Source: CF-46 sp963760735
Lineage (GTDB): Bacteria > Chloroflexota > Limnocylindria > Limnocylindrales > CSP1-4
Reading direction: 5' to 3'
DNA: 64,000 nucleotides
Assembly: GCA_963760735.1 (NCBI GenBank)
Contig: CAVXEB010000004.1
Location: 124,001 to 188,000 of the forward strand
This document shows positions 18,813 through 27,553 of this stretch, piece by piece. The translations under genes were made by a program, and so were the position numbers. Every line of letters begins with the position of its first letter. Position 1 is the stretch's first letter. Under the pieces are notes generated by a model. It saw only the letters and a list, made by a program, of their open reading frames with translations, had not been told where the DNA came from and did not search any database.

Positions 18813-19406
18813 ATGACGACGCGACGCGTGGCCTGGCGACGATCCGACGAGGTCGAGACCGACGAGCACTGCACACTGACGCTCCGCGACGGCGGGCTCT
18901 CGATGGTCGGCACGGTGCTTGGATCCGAGGGGGGTCTGCCGGTCCGCGTCGAATACCGCATCCTCGCCGATCGGGCCGGCACGACGACCGCGGTCCACGT
19001 CCGCGACCTCCGCGGGTTCGAGACGCGGACGCTCTCGCTCGAGCGCGACGCCAAGGGTCGGTGGACCGTCGACGGCGCCGCGCGCGGGACCCTGAAGGGA
19101 TGCACGGATGTCGATCTCGGCTGCAGCCCCGCGACGAACACGCTGCCGATCCGACGTCTCCGCCTGGCGATCGGGGCTTCGAAGACGATCCAGGCCGCGT
19201 GGGTCCGGTTCCCGGATCTGGTCGTCGTCAAGGCCGCCCAGACCTACACGCGGCTGGACGAGCTGACCTGGCGCTATGCGAGCGGCACCTTCGAGGCCGA
19301 CCTGACGGTCGACGAGGACGGGCTCGTCGTCGCGTACGCGGACTGGCGCCGGACGGGTTACGCCGTCGGCCCGGACGACACGGAGCCCCTGGACTCCCGC
19401 GGCTGA
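18813..19406 (+). CDS. Putative glycolipid-binding domain protein (DUF1089)
   Basis: This 197-residue protein fits the PF06475 family: RVAWRRSD at the start, RVEYRILADRAGTTTAVHV near residues 47-65, DVDLGCSPATNTLPIRRL near 103-120 and a C-terminal ADWRRTGY. The family is annotated as glycolipid binding from a structure; no reaction is known. GATGAT lies six bases before the ATG in place of a ribosome site. Confidence 0.8.
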   Translation: MTTRRVAWRRSDEVETDEHCTLTLRDGGLSMVGTVLGSEGGLPVRVEYRILADRAGTTTAVHVRDLRGFETRTLSLERDAKGRWTVDGAARGTLKGCTDVDLGCSPATNTLPIRRLRLAIGASKTIQAAWVRFPDLVVVKAAQTYTRLDELTWRYASGTFEADLTVDEDGLVVAYADWRRTGYAVGPDDTEPLDSRG

Positions 19407-19424
19407 CTCCGCGTTGCGACGGGC

Positions 19425-20276
19425 TCAGTCGACGAGGCGGTAGACCTGCCGCAGGCCCGACAGCCCCTTCAGCTCATGCGCGCCCGCGTCCTCCAGCCGG
19501 ATCCCCGATCCCTCGAGCAGATCGCTCGTCGTCGACGAGACGAGCACTTCGCCGGGACCGGCCAGGGACATCACCCTCGCGGCCGCGTGGACCGCCACGC
19601 CCCGGACGTTGGATCCGGCGAACTCGACCTCGCCCGTGTGCAGTCCGACCCGGATCTGCAGCCCGATCGCCTGCACCGAGCGGGCCATGGCCGCGCCGCA
19701 CCGGACGGCGCGCGTCGCGCCGTCGAACACCGCCAGGAAGCCGTCGCCCGTCGTGGCGACCTCGCGGCCCCGGAAGAGGTTCAGCTCGCCACGCAGCCGG
19801 GCATCGTGCTCCCGGAGCGTCGACCGCCAGGCGGAGTCGCCGAGCCGCTGGAGGGTCGCGGTCGAGTCGACGATGTCGGTGAAGAGGACGGTCGCGAGGA
19901 CCCGCTCGCCGGGTCCGTCCGGCGCGACGCCGACGATGCGGGCGCTCGTCCATTCGACCGTCTCCCACGGCTCGTCGCCGACCACCCATGCGTCGTGCCC
20001 GGGCGGGATCTCGTAGACGGAATTGGGCGGGATCTCGATCGACTCCCCGTCATCGAGGACGACATGGAGCCGGCCGGCCACCGACAGACCGAGATGATGG
20101 GTCTGGCACGTCGCGGTGCCCATGATCGGCGCGAGATCGACCGTCCACCGCCAGCCCGGCTCCCAGCGTGACCGGCCGATGGTCGCATCGTCGAGGGTCA
20201 GGACCTCGGCGCTTCCCTTCGGGAACTTCCGGTGCTCGTCCGGCAGATCGAAGGTCTTGACCTGGAGTCTGGGCAT
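19425..20276 (-). CDS. Cupin-class III nucleotidyl cyclase fusion
   Basis: Residues 1-105 look like a cupin: GWRWTVDLAPIMG, then THHLGLSVAGRLHVVLDDGESIEIPPNS-type strands with potential metal-binding His. Residues 115-283 form a class III adenylate/guanylate cyclase domain (LATVLFTDIVDST, then EVATTGDGFLAVFDG, then RVGLHTGEVE). The first metal Asp and the GDGF hairpin are present. The cupin may sense a small ligand and control cAMP or cGMP synthesis. It is convergent with the glycolipid-binding gene (18-base gap). Confidence 0.82.
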   Translation of the reverse strand: MPRLQVKTFDLPDEHRKFPKGSAEVLTLDDATIGRSRWEPGWRWTVDLAPIMGTATCQTHHLGLSVAGRLHVVLDDGESIEIPPNSVYEIPPGHDAWVVGDEPWETVEWTSARIVGVAPDGPGERVLATVLFTDIVDSTATLQRLGDSAWRSTLREHDARLRGELNLFRGREVATTGDGFLAVFDGATRAVRCGAAMARSVQAIGLQIRVGLHTGEVEFAGSNVRGVAVHAAARVMSLAGPGEVLVSSTTSDLLEGSGIRLEDAGAHELKGLSGLRQVYRLVD

Positions 20277-20385
20277 CTGACGTCGGGCCTCGATCCGTGT
20301 CCGGGTCCGCGCGGCTTCCTCCGCGTGGGCACCCGTCCAGTATGGTCCGGGCTCCGTGGCCGCCGGCGCCCGCGGCATCCTCGAC

Positions 20386-20558
20386 ATGTTGCGGATGACG
20401 TTCCGAGCGATGGAAGGCGACCGGGAAGCCTGTCTCGCGGGGGAATGGACGACTACGTTTCGAAGCCGATCCGCCCGCGCGAGCTCGCGGCCGCGCTGGC
20501 ACGGGCAGGCTCGCCGGACGACCTGTCGGCCAGCGAGGGCGCTCAGGCGTCCCGATGA
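20386..20558 (+). pseudogene. Remnant of a response-regulator receiver domain
   Basis: The stretch reads MTFRAMEGDREACLAG in one frame, then GGMDDYVSKPIRPRELAAAL in the +1 frame up to a TGA at 20556-20558. Together these match the last part of a CheY-like receiver domain, including the conserved Lys of VSKP. The switch occurs in a G run near 20440, consistent with a lost base. There is no start, no phosphoacceptor Asp and no kinase nearby. It fills the 313-base gap between the cyclase and the hydrolase. Confidence 0.6.
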
Positions 20559-20589
20559 GTTCGCCGGTGCCGGGCCGTCTGGACCATCG

Positions 20590-21447
20590 ATGGTGACGAC
20601 CGGGGAGCTGACGCTGCGCGATGGCCGACGTCTCGTGGTCCACGACGCAGGTGCCGCGGGAGCGTCGGACGAGCTCGTCGTCGTCTGGCACCACGGCTCG
20701 CCCCAGACCGGCGCGATCCTCGAGCCGCTCCGCGCCGCCGCCCGCGAGCGCGGGATCCGGCTCGTGTCGTACGGACGTCCCGGCTACGGCGGCTCGAGCC
20801 CGAACCGTGGCCGTGACGTCGCGTCCGCTGCAGCGGATGTCGGGCGGGTCGTCGACGCCCTCGGGATCGAGCGATTCGCGACGATGGGTGCCTCGGGTGG
20901 CGGGCCGCACGCCCTCGCCTGCGCCGCGCTCCTGCCGGATCGCGTGGTCGGGGCCGTTGCGATCGCCAGTCCCGCGCCGTTCACGGATGAGTTCGACTGG
21001 TACGGCGGGATGGTGGCGCCGGGCGGTCTCCGCGCTGCCGAAGGCGGTCGGGCGTCCCGGGAGCGGTTCGCGGAAACGGACACGTTCGACGAGAGCAGCT
21101 TCACGCCCGTGGACTGGACGGCCCTCGCCGGCCCCTGGGCGTCACTGGGGCAGGATGCCGCGGAGGCGGGCTCCGCCGGGCCGGAGGGCCTGGTCGACGA
21201 CGACCTCGCGTTCGTCGCTCCGTGGGGGTTCGACCCGGCCGGCATCACCGTGCCGGTCCTGCTCGTCCAGGGCGGCCACGATCGCGTCATCCCGCCCGCG
21301 CACGCCGATCGACTTCTGGGATCCATCCGGTCGGCCCAGCTCTGGCGCCGTCCGCTCGACGGCCACGTGTCGGTGCTCGACGCCTGCCCGGTGGCGATGG
21401 ACTGGTTGCGGGCGCTCCCCCGCCCCGACGACGCCTCGTCTGCATGA
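20590..21447 (+). CDS. Alpha/beta hydrolase
   Basis: The 285-residue protein has an HHGSPQTG oxyanion segment near residue 33, YGRPGYGGS near 61, the nucleophile motif MGASGGGPHAL near 98, an acid region QGGHDRVIPP near 230 and a late GHVSVLD His. This is the fold of epoxide hydrolases, haloperoxidases and esterases; activity unassigned. The ATG at 20590 or the adjacent GTG at 20593 could be used; neither has a convincing ribosome site. Confidence 0.84.
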   Translation: MVTTGELTLRDGRRLVVHDAGAAGASDELVVVWHHGSPQTGAILEPLRAAARERGIRLVSYGRPGYGGSSPNRGRDVASAAADVGRVVDALGIERFATMGASGGGPHALACAALLPDRVVGAVAIASPAPFTDEFDWYGGMVAPGGLRAAEGGRASRERFAETDTFDESSFTPVDWTALAGPWASLGQDAAEAGSAGPEGLVDDDLAFVAPWGFDPAGITVPVLLVQGGHDRVIPPAHADRLLGSIRSAQLWRRPLDGHVSVLDACPVAMDWLRALPRPDDASSA

Positions 21448-21495
21448 ACCTCGCCCGCCGCATCTGGGCGGGGCGGGACGGCGTATCGTCTCGCG

Positions 21496-23037
21496 ATGGA
21501 GTCAGGCTCGCCGCCACCCGCCGCGCCGTCACCGGAGCCCGCCCCCGAGGCGACCCCCGCGGCCGGCCCGCCGAAGGGGTCACGCGGCCCGCTCCTCGGT
21601 GAGATCGCCATCGCGATCGTCGTCGTGGCGGTGCTTGCGGGTGCCGTCTGGGGCCTGCCGGCGCTGACCGCGAACAACGCCACGCCCTCGCCGGTCGCAT
21701 CGGACAACGCGTCGCCCGTCGCGGTCCTTCCCTCCCCGATCGCGTCACCGGGCCCGAGTGCCAATTCGTCGTCGCCGGGCCCCAGGCCTGCTCCGACGCT
21801 CCTGCCTGGTGGGCCGTTCGCGTCCTCGGGCTCGATCGTCGTCGAGGGCGGCGATGGATCGCTCCGGCTGATCGCGTCGTCCGGGCGGTCGATCGTGCTC
21901 GAGGCGGCCGGGGACCACTCGTTCCTGTTCCCGGCCTGGTCGCCGGACGGATCGAGGATCGCGGTGATCCGCTACGGGACCGGCACGAACGAGATCCTCG
22001 TCTACGACGTGGCGAAGGCCATCGCCGTCGACCCGGCGAAGCCGGTCGAGCCCGTCGTGATCTTCAAGAGCTCCTCGATCGGCCCGTTCTACCTGTCGTG
22101 GACACCCGACGGCCGGGACGTCTCGTACCTGGCCGACGACCCGGCCGGACTCGCGCTCCGGATCGCGCCGGCCGACGGGAGCGCGCCGCTCGACGGCAGT
22201 GGGCCCGGATCGAAGGTCCGCACCGGCAACCCGTTCTACTTCGACTGGATCGACGACGACCGGCTGCTGGCACATGTCGGGACCGGACCGGACGCCCTGC
22301 TCGACGAGCTCCGGGCGGACGGGACGCCGGCGACCCCGGCGATCCCGACGCCGGGCGACTTCCGGTCCGCCGTCGTCAGCAACGACCGCGACTGGATCGG
22401 CTACGTCCGCGCCGGCACAGGCGGCGCGTCGGATGTCGTCCTGGCCGCCCGCGACGGCTCGAGCGAACGGACGATGCCGGTCTTCGGGACGGCGGCCGTC
22501 ACGTTCGATCCGGTCGGCGACCGGATCGCGTCGATCGGCCCGATCGAGACCCCCCAGACGGCGTACGCGGTGCCCCTCGGCCCGCTTCGGATCCTCGACG
22601 CGAAGACCGGCAAGGCGCGGACCCTCGTCGACGGCAACGTCGTCGGCTTCTGGTGGTCGCCGGACGGCAAGACGATCGCGGCGCTCCGGGTCGCCACCCC
22701 AGGCGCGGGCCCGTCCGGGAACCCCGCCGCGAGCGCAGGGGCGTCGTCGGCCGCGGCATCCGCGGCGCCGGCGATCGACGTTCGCGTGCTGTTCGTCGAC
22801 GTCGCCTCGGGCGAGATCCGGTCGCAGCCGGTCGTCGATCCGGGACAGCTGTTCATCGACCAGTTCCTGCTCTATTTCGATCAGTACGCGCTCAGCCACC
22901 ACCTGTGGGCGCCGGACAGCTCGTCGTTCCTGATGCCGGTGGTCGATCGCGACGGCACGACCCGGGTCGCCGTCCTGTTCGCCAACGACGACCCACCGGT
23001 GATGATCGACGGCTCGATCGCGTTCTGGAGCCCATAG
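21496..23037 (+). CDS. Membrane-anchored TolB-like beta-propeller protein
   Basis: This 513-residue protein has a Pro/Ala-rich N-terminus, one membrane helix at about residues 36-56, a Ser/Pro linker and then repeated WD40/PD40-like blades (FPAWSPDGSRIAVIRYG near 150, LSWTPDGRDVSYLA near 200, FWWSPDGKTIAALR near 385). A low-complexity Ala/Ser insert lies near 405-430. It should be an outward-facing sensor or scaffold; function unknown. TATCGT lies six bases before the ATG, with no Shine-Dalgarno. Confidence 0.75.
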   Translation: MESGSPPPAAPSPEPAPEATPAAGPPKGSRGPLLGEIAIAIVVVAVLAGAVWGLPALTANNATPSPVASDNASPVAVLPSPIASPGPSANSSSPGPRPAPTLLPGGPFASSGSIVVEGGDGSLRLIASSGRSIVLEAAGDHSFLFPAWSPDGSRIAVIRYGTGTNEILVYDVAKAIAVDPAKPVEPVVIFKSSSIGPFYLSWTPDGRDVSYLADDPAGLALRIAPADGSAPLDGSGPGSKVRTGNPFYFDWIDDDRLLAHVGTGPDALLDELRADGTPATPAIPTPGDFRSAVVSNDRDWIGYVRAGTGGASDVVLAARDGSSERTMPVFGTAAVTFDPVGDRIASIGPIETPQTAYAVPLGPLRILDAKTGKARTLVDGNVVGFWWSPDGKTIAALRVATPGAGPSGNPAASAGASSAAASAAPAIDVRVLFVDVASGEIRSQPVVDPGQLFIDQFLLYFDQYALSHHLWAPDSSSFLMPVVDRDGTTRVAVLFANDDPPVMIDGSIAFWSP

Positions 23038-23067
23038 CGAACATCCATCGAGGTGTCGAGCGTGACC

Positions 23068-23823
23068 TCAGCGCACGTAGCTCGCACCGTTGATGTCGAT
23101 CGTCGTGCCCGTGGCGTGCCGGGCAAGCCCGGATGCCAGGAACGCGATGACATTCGCCACGTCCTGCGGTTGGGCGACCTCGCCGAGGCCGGTGTCGCGC
23201 GCGGCGACCTCCACGCCGAACTTGTCGGCGAACGGCTGGTTGAACGGCGTGTCCACGTAGCCTGGCGCAACGGCGAACGCGGTCACACCCTGGCGACCGT
23301 ACTGACGAGCGATCGTCCTGGTCATGGCGACGATCCCGGCCTTCGCGGCGGCGTAATGCCAGAACTCCGGGTCCTCGCCGCGAAAGGCCGCTCGGCTGGC
23401 GAGGTTGACGATGATTCCGCCGCCGTCCTGGTCGGAAAACGTCGCAATGGCTTCGCGACACAGGATCGCGGGCGCGATCAGATTCACGCCGAGCGACAGG
23501 TCCCAGACAGCGGTCCAGTCCTCGAGCGAGCGGTCGAGCTCGGCCGGCGGATAGATCCCGGCATTGTTGACGAGGACGTCGATCCGGCCCGCGACGGCCA
23601 GCGCGTCGCGCCAGAGCGCCTGCGTGGCGGACCGATCGCGGAGGTCGGCGAGCAGAGGGTGGGCCTGCGGTCCCAGATCGGCGGCCAACGCCGACAAGCC
23701 CGTGGCACTCACGTCGTGGATGACGACCGTGGCACCCGCGGCTGCCATGGTCCGGGCGGTCGCAGACCCGATCCCGCCAGCCGCTCCGGTGATCAGCACG
23801 ACGCGGTTCTTCAGGTCGATCAT
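23068..23823 (-). CDS. Short-chain dehydrogenase/reductase (SDR)
   Basis: This is a classical SDR of 251 residues with cofactor motif TGAAGGIG (12-19), NNAG (86-89) and catalytic Ser143, Tyr157, Lys161 (YAAAK). VIHD after the second strand favours NAD(H). GGGGAGGG precedes the ATG at 23823. It is divergent from livG, and the intervening region carries the same block of sequence found upstream of livJ and the Lrp gene. It may therefore oxidise a product made by the 23-33 kb pathway. Confidence 0.85.
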   Translation of the reverse strand: MIDLKNRVVLITGAAGGIGSATARTMAAAGATVVIHDVSATGLSALAADLGPQAHPLLADLRDRSATQALWRDALAVAGRIDVLVNNAGIYPPAELDRSLEDWTAVWDLSLGVNLIAPAILCREAIATFSDQDGGGIIVNLASRAAFRGEDPEFWHYAAAKAGIVAMTRTIARQYGRQGVTAFAVAPGYVDTPFNQPFADKFGVEVAARDTGLGEVAQPQDVANVIAFLASGLARHATGTTIDINGASYVR

Positions 23824-23887
23824 GGCTGCCCTCCCCGATCCCGTCCGGCGCCATCGACGGCCGACGGCCGACGGTCCTCCGATCGGC

Positions 23888-24001
23888 TTGACCCCGATTG
23901 GCCCAAGCGTAAGACTGTCGGCGTGAGGAGCGGGCCAGTGCTCGGAAATGATCCGTCGACCTCTGACGGATGACAAGTCCGGGACACCAACCCCCTTACA
24001 C
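23888..24001. promoter_or_regulatory. Control region shared with the livJ/lrp region (copy B)
   Basis: Blocks matching the region at 31347-31459 lie here in the same order: TTGACC (23888), GCGTAAGAC (23907), ATGATCC (23948), ATGACAAG (23970) and CTTACAC (23995). ATGATCC to CTTACAC has identical spacing in both copies. On the minus strand TTGTCA and GATCAT are 17 bases apart, a possible promoter towards the SDR gene. GYGTAAG occurs at both ends in inverted orientation. An Lrp binding region is the leading idea. Confidence 0.5.
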
Positions 24002-24809
24002 CGCCGAACCACCGGAGCTCGCGCCGGTCGTTGCCCCCGGCGTCCTCCTCGAGGTCAGCGGGCTGTCCAGGTCGTTTCGCGGCCTCCAGGCGCTGAGCGA
24101 CTACGACCTGAGCCTGCCGGCGGGGACCATCCACGGCGTCATCGGCCCCAACGGCGCAGGCAAGACCACGCTGTTCCACGTCCTGTCGGGGTTCCTCCGG
24201 CCGTCGGCTGGCTCGATCCGCTTCGACGGCCGCGACATCACCGGATCCCCGGCCTACCGGGTGGCACGGCTGGGGATCGCCCGGACGTTCCAGAACATCC
24301 GCCTGTTCGGCGACCTGCCGGTGATCGACAACGTCCGGGCGGGCCTGCAGGGGCACGCCCGACGGTCCCTGGCGGGAATGCTCCTCTCGAACGCCACCTT
24401 CCGCGCCCAGGAACGCGAGCTGGCCGAGCGCGCGATCGAGCTCCTCCGGCTGTTCGGGTTGGACGGGCAGCGGGACCGTCTTGCCAGGCACCTGCCGTAC
24501 GGCGATCAGCGGCGGCTCGAGATCGCCCGGGCGGTCGCGACGGGTCCGCGGATCCTCCTGCTCGACGAGCCGAACGCCGGCATGAACCCGGTCGAGACGC
24601 AGGAGCTGCTGGCCCTGATCCGGGGGATCCGCGACGAGCAGGGGATCACGATCGTCCTCGTCGCGCACGACATCCCGCTCGTGATGAACCTGTGCGACCG
24701 GATCCAGGTGCTGAACTACGGCCGGATCATCGCCGAGGGGAACCCGGCCACCGTGCGTTCCGACCCGGAGGTCATCGCGGCGTATCTCGGGAAGTCGCGT
24801 CGTGCTTGA
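23970..24809 (+). CDS. livG: Branched-chain amino acid-type ABC transporter ATP-binding protein LivG
   Basis: The 279-residue ATPase has Walker A GPNGAGKTT near residue 56, the LivG-specific GIARTFQNIRLF near 100, a signature variant LPYGDQRRLEIARA near 170 and Walker B ILLLDEPNAGMNP near 195. It powers uptake together with LivF, LivH, LivM and LivJ. No Shine-Dalgarno precedes the ATG at 23970, which lies inside the shared control block. Its end overlaps livF by eight bases. Confidence 0.92.
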   Translation: MTSPGHQPPYTAEPPELAPVVAPGVLLEVSGLSRSFRGLQALSDYDLSLPAGTIHGVIGPNGAGKTTLFHVLSGFLRPSAGSIRFDGRDITGSPAYRVARLGIARTFQNIRLFGDLPVIDNVRAGLQGHARRSLAGMLLSNATFRAQERELAERAIELLRLFGLDGQRDRLARHLPYGDQRRLEIARAVATGPRILLLDEPNAGMNPVETQELLALIRGIRDEQGITIVLVAHDIPLVMNLCDRIQVLNYGRIIAEGNPATVRSDPEVIAAYLGKSRRA

Positions 24810-25521
24810 GCTCGCGGACGTCCACGTCCGCTACGGGAACATCCGGGCGCTGCAGGGCGTTTCGCTCCGGGTCGAGACGGGCGAGCTCGTGGCCCTCATC
24901 GGCTCGAACGGCGCGGGCAAGACCACGACGCTGCGGACGATCTCCGGCCTTCTGCGTCCGACGCAGGGCTCGATCGCGTTCGAGGGCGCCGACATCACGA
25001 GCGCGCCGACGGATCGCATCGTCGCGCTCGGGATCTCGCACTGCCCCGAGGGGCGGCGAATCTTCGGCAGCCTGTCGGTCTCGGACAACCTCCGCCTCGG
25101 CGCCGTCTCGCGATCGGACGCTGCGGGCGTCGCAGCCGACCTGGACATGGTGCTGGAGCTCTTCCCGCTCCTTCGCGAGCGTCTTGGCCAAGCCGGCGGC
25201 ACGCTATCGGGGGGCGAGCAGCAGATGCTCGCGATCGGCCGGGCGCTCATGAGCCGGCCGCGGTTGCTCCTGCTCGACGAGCCGTCGCTCGGCCTTGCGC
25301 CGCTCATGGTCGAGCGGATCTTCGCGACGATCGCCGAGCTGAAGGAGCAGGGCCGGACGATCCTCCTTGTCGAGCAGAACGTCCACCAGGCGTTGGACGT
25401 AGCCGACCGGGCCTACGTCGTCGAGACCGGCCGGATCACCCTCGACGGTCCGGCCGATGTCCTCCGCCACGATCCCAAGGTCGAGCAGTCGTACCTCGGC
25501 GTCGGTGGCGTCGCGCTGTGA
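24802..25521 (+). CDS. livF: Branched-chain amino acid-type ABC transporter ATP-binding protein LivF
   Basis: The 239-residue ATPase carries Walker A GSNGAGKTT near residue 34, the LivF-type ISHCPEGRRIFGSLSV near 78, signature LSGGEQQMLAIGRA near 136 and Walker B LLLLDEPSLGLAP near 155. It starts with GTG inside the end of livG, and its stop overlaps the livH start. It forms the ATPase heterodimer with LivG. Confidence 0.93.
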   Translation: MLELADVHVRYGNIRALQGVSLRVETGELVALIGSNGAGKTTTLRTISGLLRPTQGSIAFEGADITSAPTDRIVALGISHCPEGRRIFGSLSVSDNLRLGAVSRSDAAGVAADLDMVLELFPLLRERLGQAGGTLSGGEQQMLAIGRALMSRPRLLLLDEPSLGLAPLMVERIFATIAELKEQGRTILLVEQNVHQALDVADRAYVVETGRITLDGPADVLRHDPKVEQSYLGVGGVAL

Positions 25522-26492
25522 TCGACTACGCGATCCAGCAGGTCGTGAACGCCCTCAGCGCGGGCAGCCTGTACGCCCTGATGGCGGTCGGGCTGGCGAT
25601 GGTCTTCGGCATCCTCCGCCTGATCAACTTCGCCCACGGCGACGTGATGATGGTCGCCGCCTACATCGCCGTCTTCTGCCTCGGCGCCGGCCTCTCGCTC
25701 GCGGTCGCGATCCCGGTGATGATCATCGGAACCGTCGGGATTGGCTTGATCATGGAGCGGGTCGCCTACCGGCCGATCCGCGGCGCCCCCGACGTCGCGA
25801 TGCTGCTCACCTCGTTCGCGGTCGGGCAGATCCTCCAGAACGGCACCCTGCTCACGACCCGCCTGGCCGGTCAGCCGACTCTGATCGCCTTCCCGAGCCC
25901 GGAGCTGCTGAACGGCGTGGTGACGGTCGGCGCCATCACGATCCCCAAGGTCAACCTTGCCAGCTTCGTCGCCGGGTTCGTCCTGTTGGGGCTGCTCAGC
26001 GTCTTCGTCACCCGGACGACACTCGGGCTGTCGATGCGCGCCGCAGCCGAGGACCTCGCCGCCGCCCAACTGGTGGGGATCAACGTGAACCGCGTCGTCG
26101 CGACGGCCTTCGCGATCGGCGCTGGGCTCGCGGCGGTCGCGGGGCTGCTCTACGCCGTCCAGGCCGGCCAGGTCAACCCGTACATGGGGTTCACGCCGGT
26201 CCTGAAGGCATTCATCGCGGCGGTGATCGGTGGCTTCGGGAGCATCAGCGGCGCCGTGCTCGGCGGCTATGTCCTCGGCTTTCTGGAGGTCCTCGTCACA
26301 TCGCTCGCCGGGATCGGCGACCTGCTGCCACCGGGCTCGGTTCCACCGGAGATCCGGTCGTTCCTCCAGCAGTGGCTGCCGAGCGGCCTCGCCAGCTGGC
26401 GCGATGCGGTCGTCTTCGTCGTCCTGATCGTCGTGCTCCTCGTCCGGCCGCAGGGGATCCTCGGCCGACGCGTCCGTGAGGACGAGCTGTGA
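25518..26492 (+). CDS. livH: Branched-chain amino acid-type ABC permease LivH
   Basis: This is a 324-residue permease with about eight membrane helices. It begins with the family hallmark NALSAGSLYALMAVGLAMVFG and RLINFAHGD, and has RAAAEDLAAAQLVGIN near residue 174, the coupling region for the ATPases. The C-terminus includes GGFGSISGAVLGGYVLG. It starts with GTG overlapping the livF stop. LivH and LivM form the membrane channel. Confidence 0.92.
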   Translation: MIDYAIQQVVNALSAGSLYALMAVGLAMVFGILRLINFAHGDVMMVAAYIAVFCLGAGLSLAVAIPVMIIGTVGIGLIMERVAYRPIRGAPDVAMLLTSFAVGQILQNGTLLTTRLAGQPTLIAFPSPELLNGVVTVGAITIPKVNLASFVAGFVLLGLLSVFVTRTTLGLSMRAAAEDLAAAQLVGINVNRVVATAFAIGAGLAAVAGLLYAVQAGQVNPYMGFTPVLKAFIAAVIGGFGSISGAVLGGYVLGFLEVLVTSLAGIGDLLPPGSVPPEIRSFLQQWLPSGLASWRDAVVFVVLIVVLLVRPQGILGRRVREDEL

Positions 26493-27553
26493 GTGCCCGC
26501 CGGGCCGCCGGCCCACTGCTCGTCGTCGCGCTCGCGTCAGTGGCGCTGGCCGTCCTCGACGCCAGTGGCCAGTCGTTCTGGCAGGGCCTTGTGATCAACC
26601 TCGCGATCTTCACGATCCTGACGGTGTCACTGAACCTGACGAGCGGGTTCACCGGCGTCTTTTCGCTCGGCCAGATCGGGTTCATGGCCCTCGGCGCATA
26701 CGTCTCAGCGATCCTCACCCTGCCGCTCCCCGAGAAGGCCTCATACCTGCCGAACCTGCCGTCGTGGGTGGCGGGCGTCCATCTCGATCAACGACTGGGC
26801 CCGGTGCCGGTCGGGTTCCTGGCGGCGACGTTGATCGCGGCTCTCCTGGTGAGCATCGTCGCCTGGCTCGTCGGACGGGTGCTCATGCGCCTGTCCGGTC
26901 ACTTCGTCGCGGTCGCGACCCTGGGCTTCCTGGTGATCGTCCGGGTCGTCCTGTTCAACGCCGATTCGTTCACCCGCGGCTCGCGCACGTTCTCGAATGT
27001 GACGCCGTACACGAACCTGTGGTGGTCGTGGGCGTGGGTCCTCCTCGTCGTTTACACCGTCTGGCGGATCAAGCGCTCGGCCTACGGCCGCGACATGTTC
27101 GTCCAGCGCGACGACCGGGTCGCGGCCCAGGCGGTCGGCATCCGGGTGATGGACCCGCGGCTTCTGGCGTTCGTGATCGGCGCGTTCTTCTCGGCCGTCG
27201 CGGGCTCGCTCTACGCCCACTTCATCACGTCCTTCTCGCCGACGGTCTTCTACTTCGACCTGACGTTCCGGGTGATCACGATGCTCGTGATCGGCGGCAT
27301 GGGCTCGGTCAGTGGGTCGATCCTTGGTGCGATCGCGATCGTCGGGCTCACCGAGGCGCTCCGCCGCGTGGAGGACGCGACCCTCCTTTACGGGCTGAGC
27401 CAGATCATCCTCGCCGTGATCTTCATCGTCGTGATCACGGTCCGGCGAGAGGGCTTCCTCGGCCAGCGCGAACTGCCCCTGGATCGGCTGTTCCTCCGTC
27501 GCCCGAAGCCGCCGCCCACCGAACCGGAGCCGTCGCCGGGTCAGAGCCCGTAG
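26489..27553 (+). CDS. livM: Branched-chain amino acid-type ABC permease LivM
   Basis: The 354-residue permease has the LivM pattern: LNLTSGFTGVFSLGQIGFMALGAY near residues 48-71, VQRDDRVAAQAVGIRV near 205 and GGMGSVSGSILGAIA near 270. A Pro-rich cytoplasmic tail follows. It starts with GTG in a GTGA overlap with livH. Its last 13 bases overlap the convergent amidohydrolase gene, so the two messages share a tail-to-tail end with no room for a separate terminator. Confidence 0.92.
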   Translation: MSARRAAGPLLVVALASVALAVLDASGQSFWQGLVINLAIFTILTVSLNLTSGFTGVFSLGQIGFMALGAYVSAILTLPLPEKASYLPNLPSWVAGVHLDQRLGPVPVGFLAATLIAALLVSIVAWLVGRVLMRLSGHFVAVATLGFLVIVRVVLFNADSFTRGSRTFSNVTPYTNLWWSWAWVLLVVYTVWRIKRSAYGRDMFVQRDDRVAAQAVGIRVMDPRLLAFVIGAFFSAVAGSLYAHFITSFSPTVFYFDLTFRVITMLVIGGMGSVSGSILGAIAIVGLTEALRRVEDATLLYGLSQIILAVIFIVVITVRREGFLGQRELPLDRLFLRRPKPPPTEPEPSPGQSP

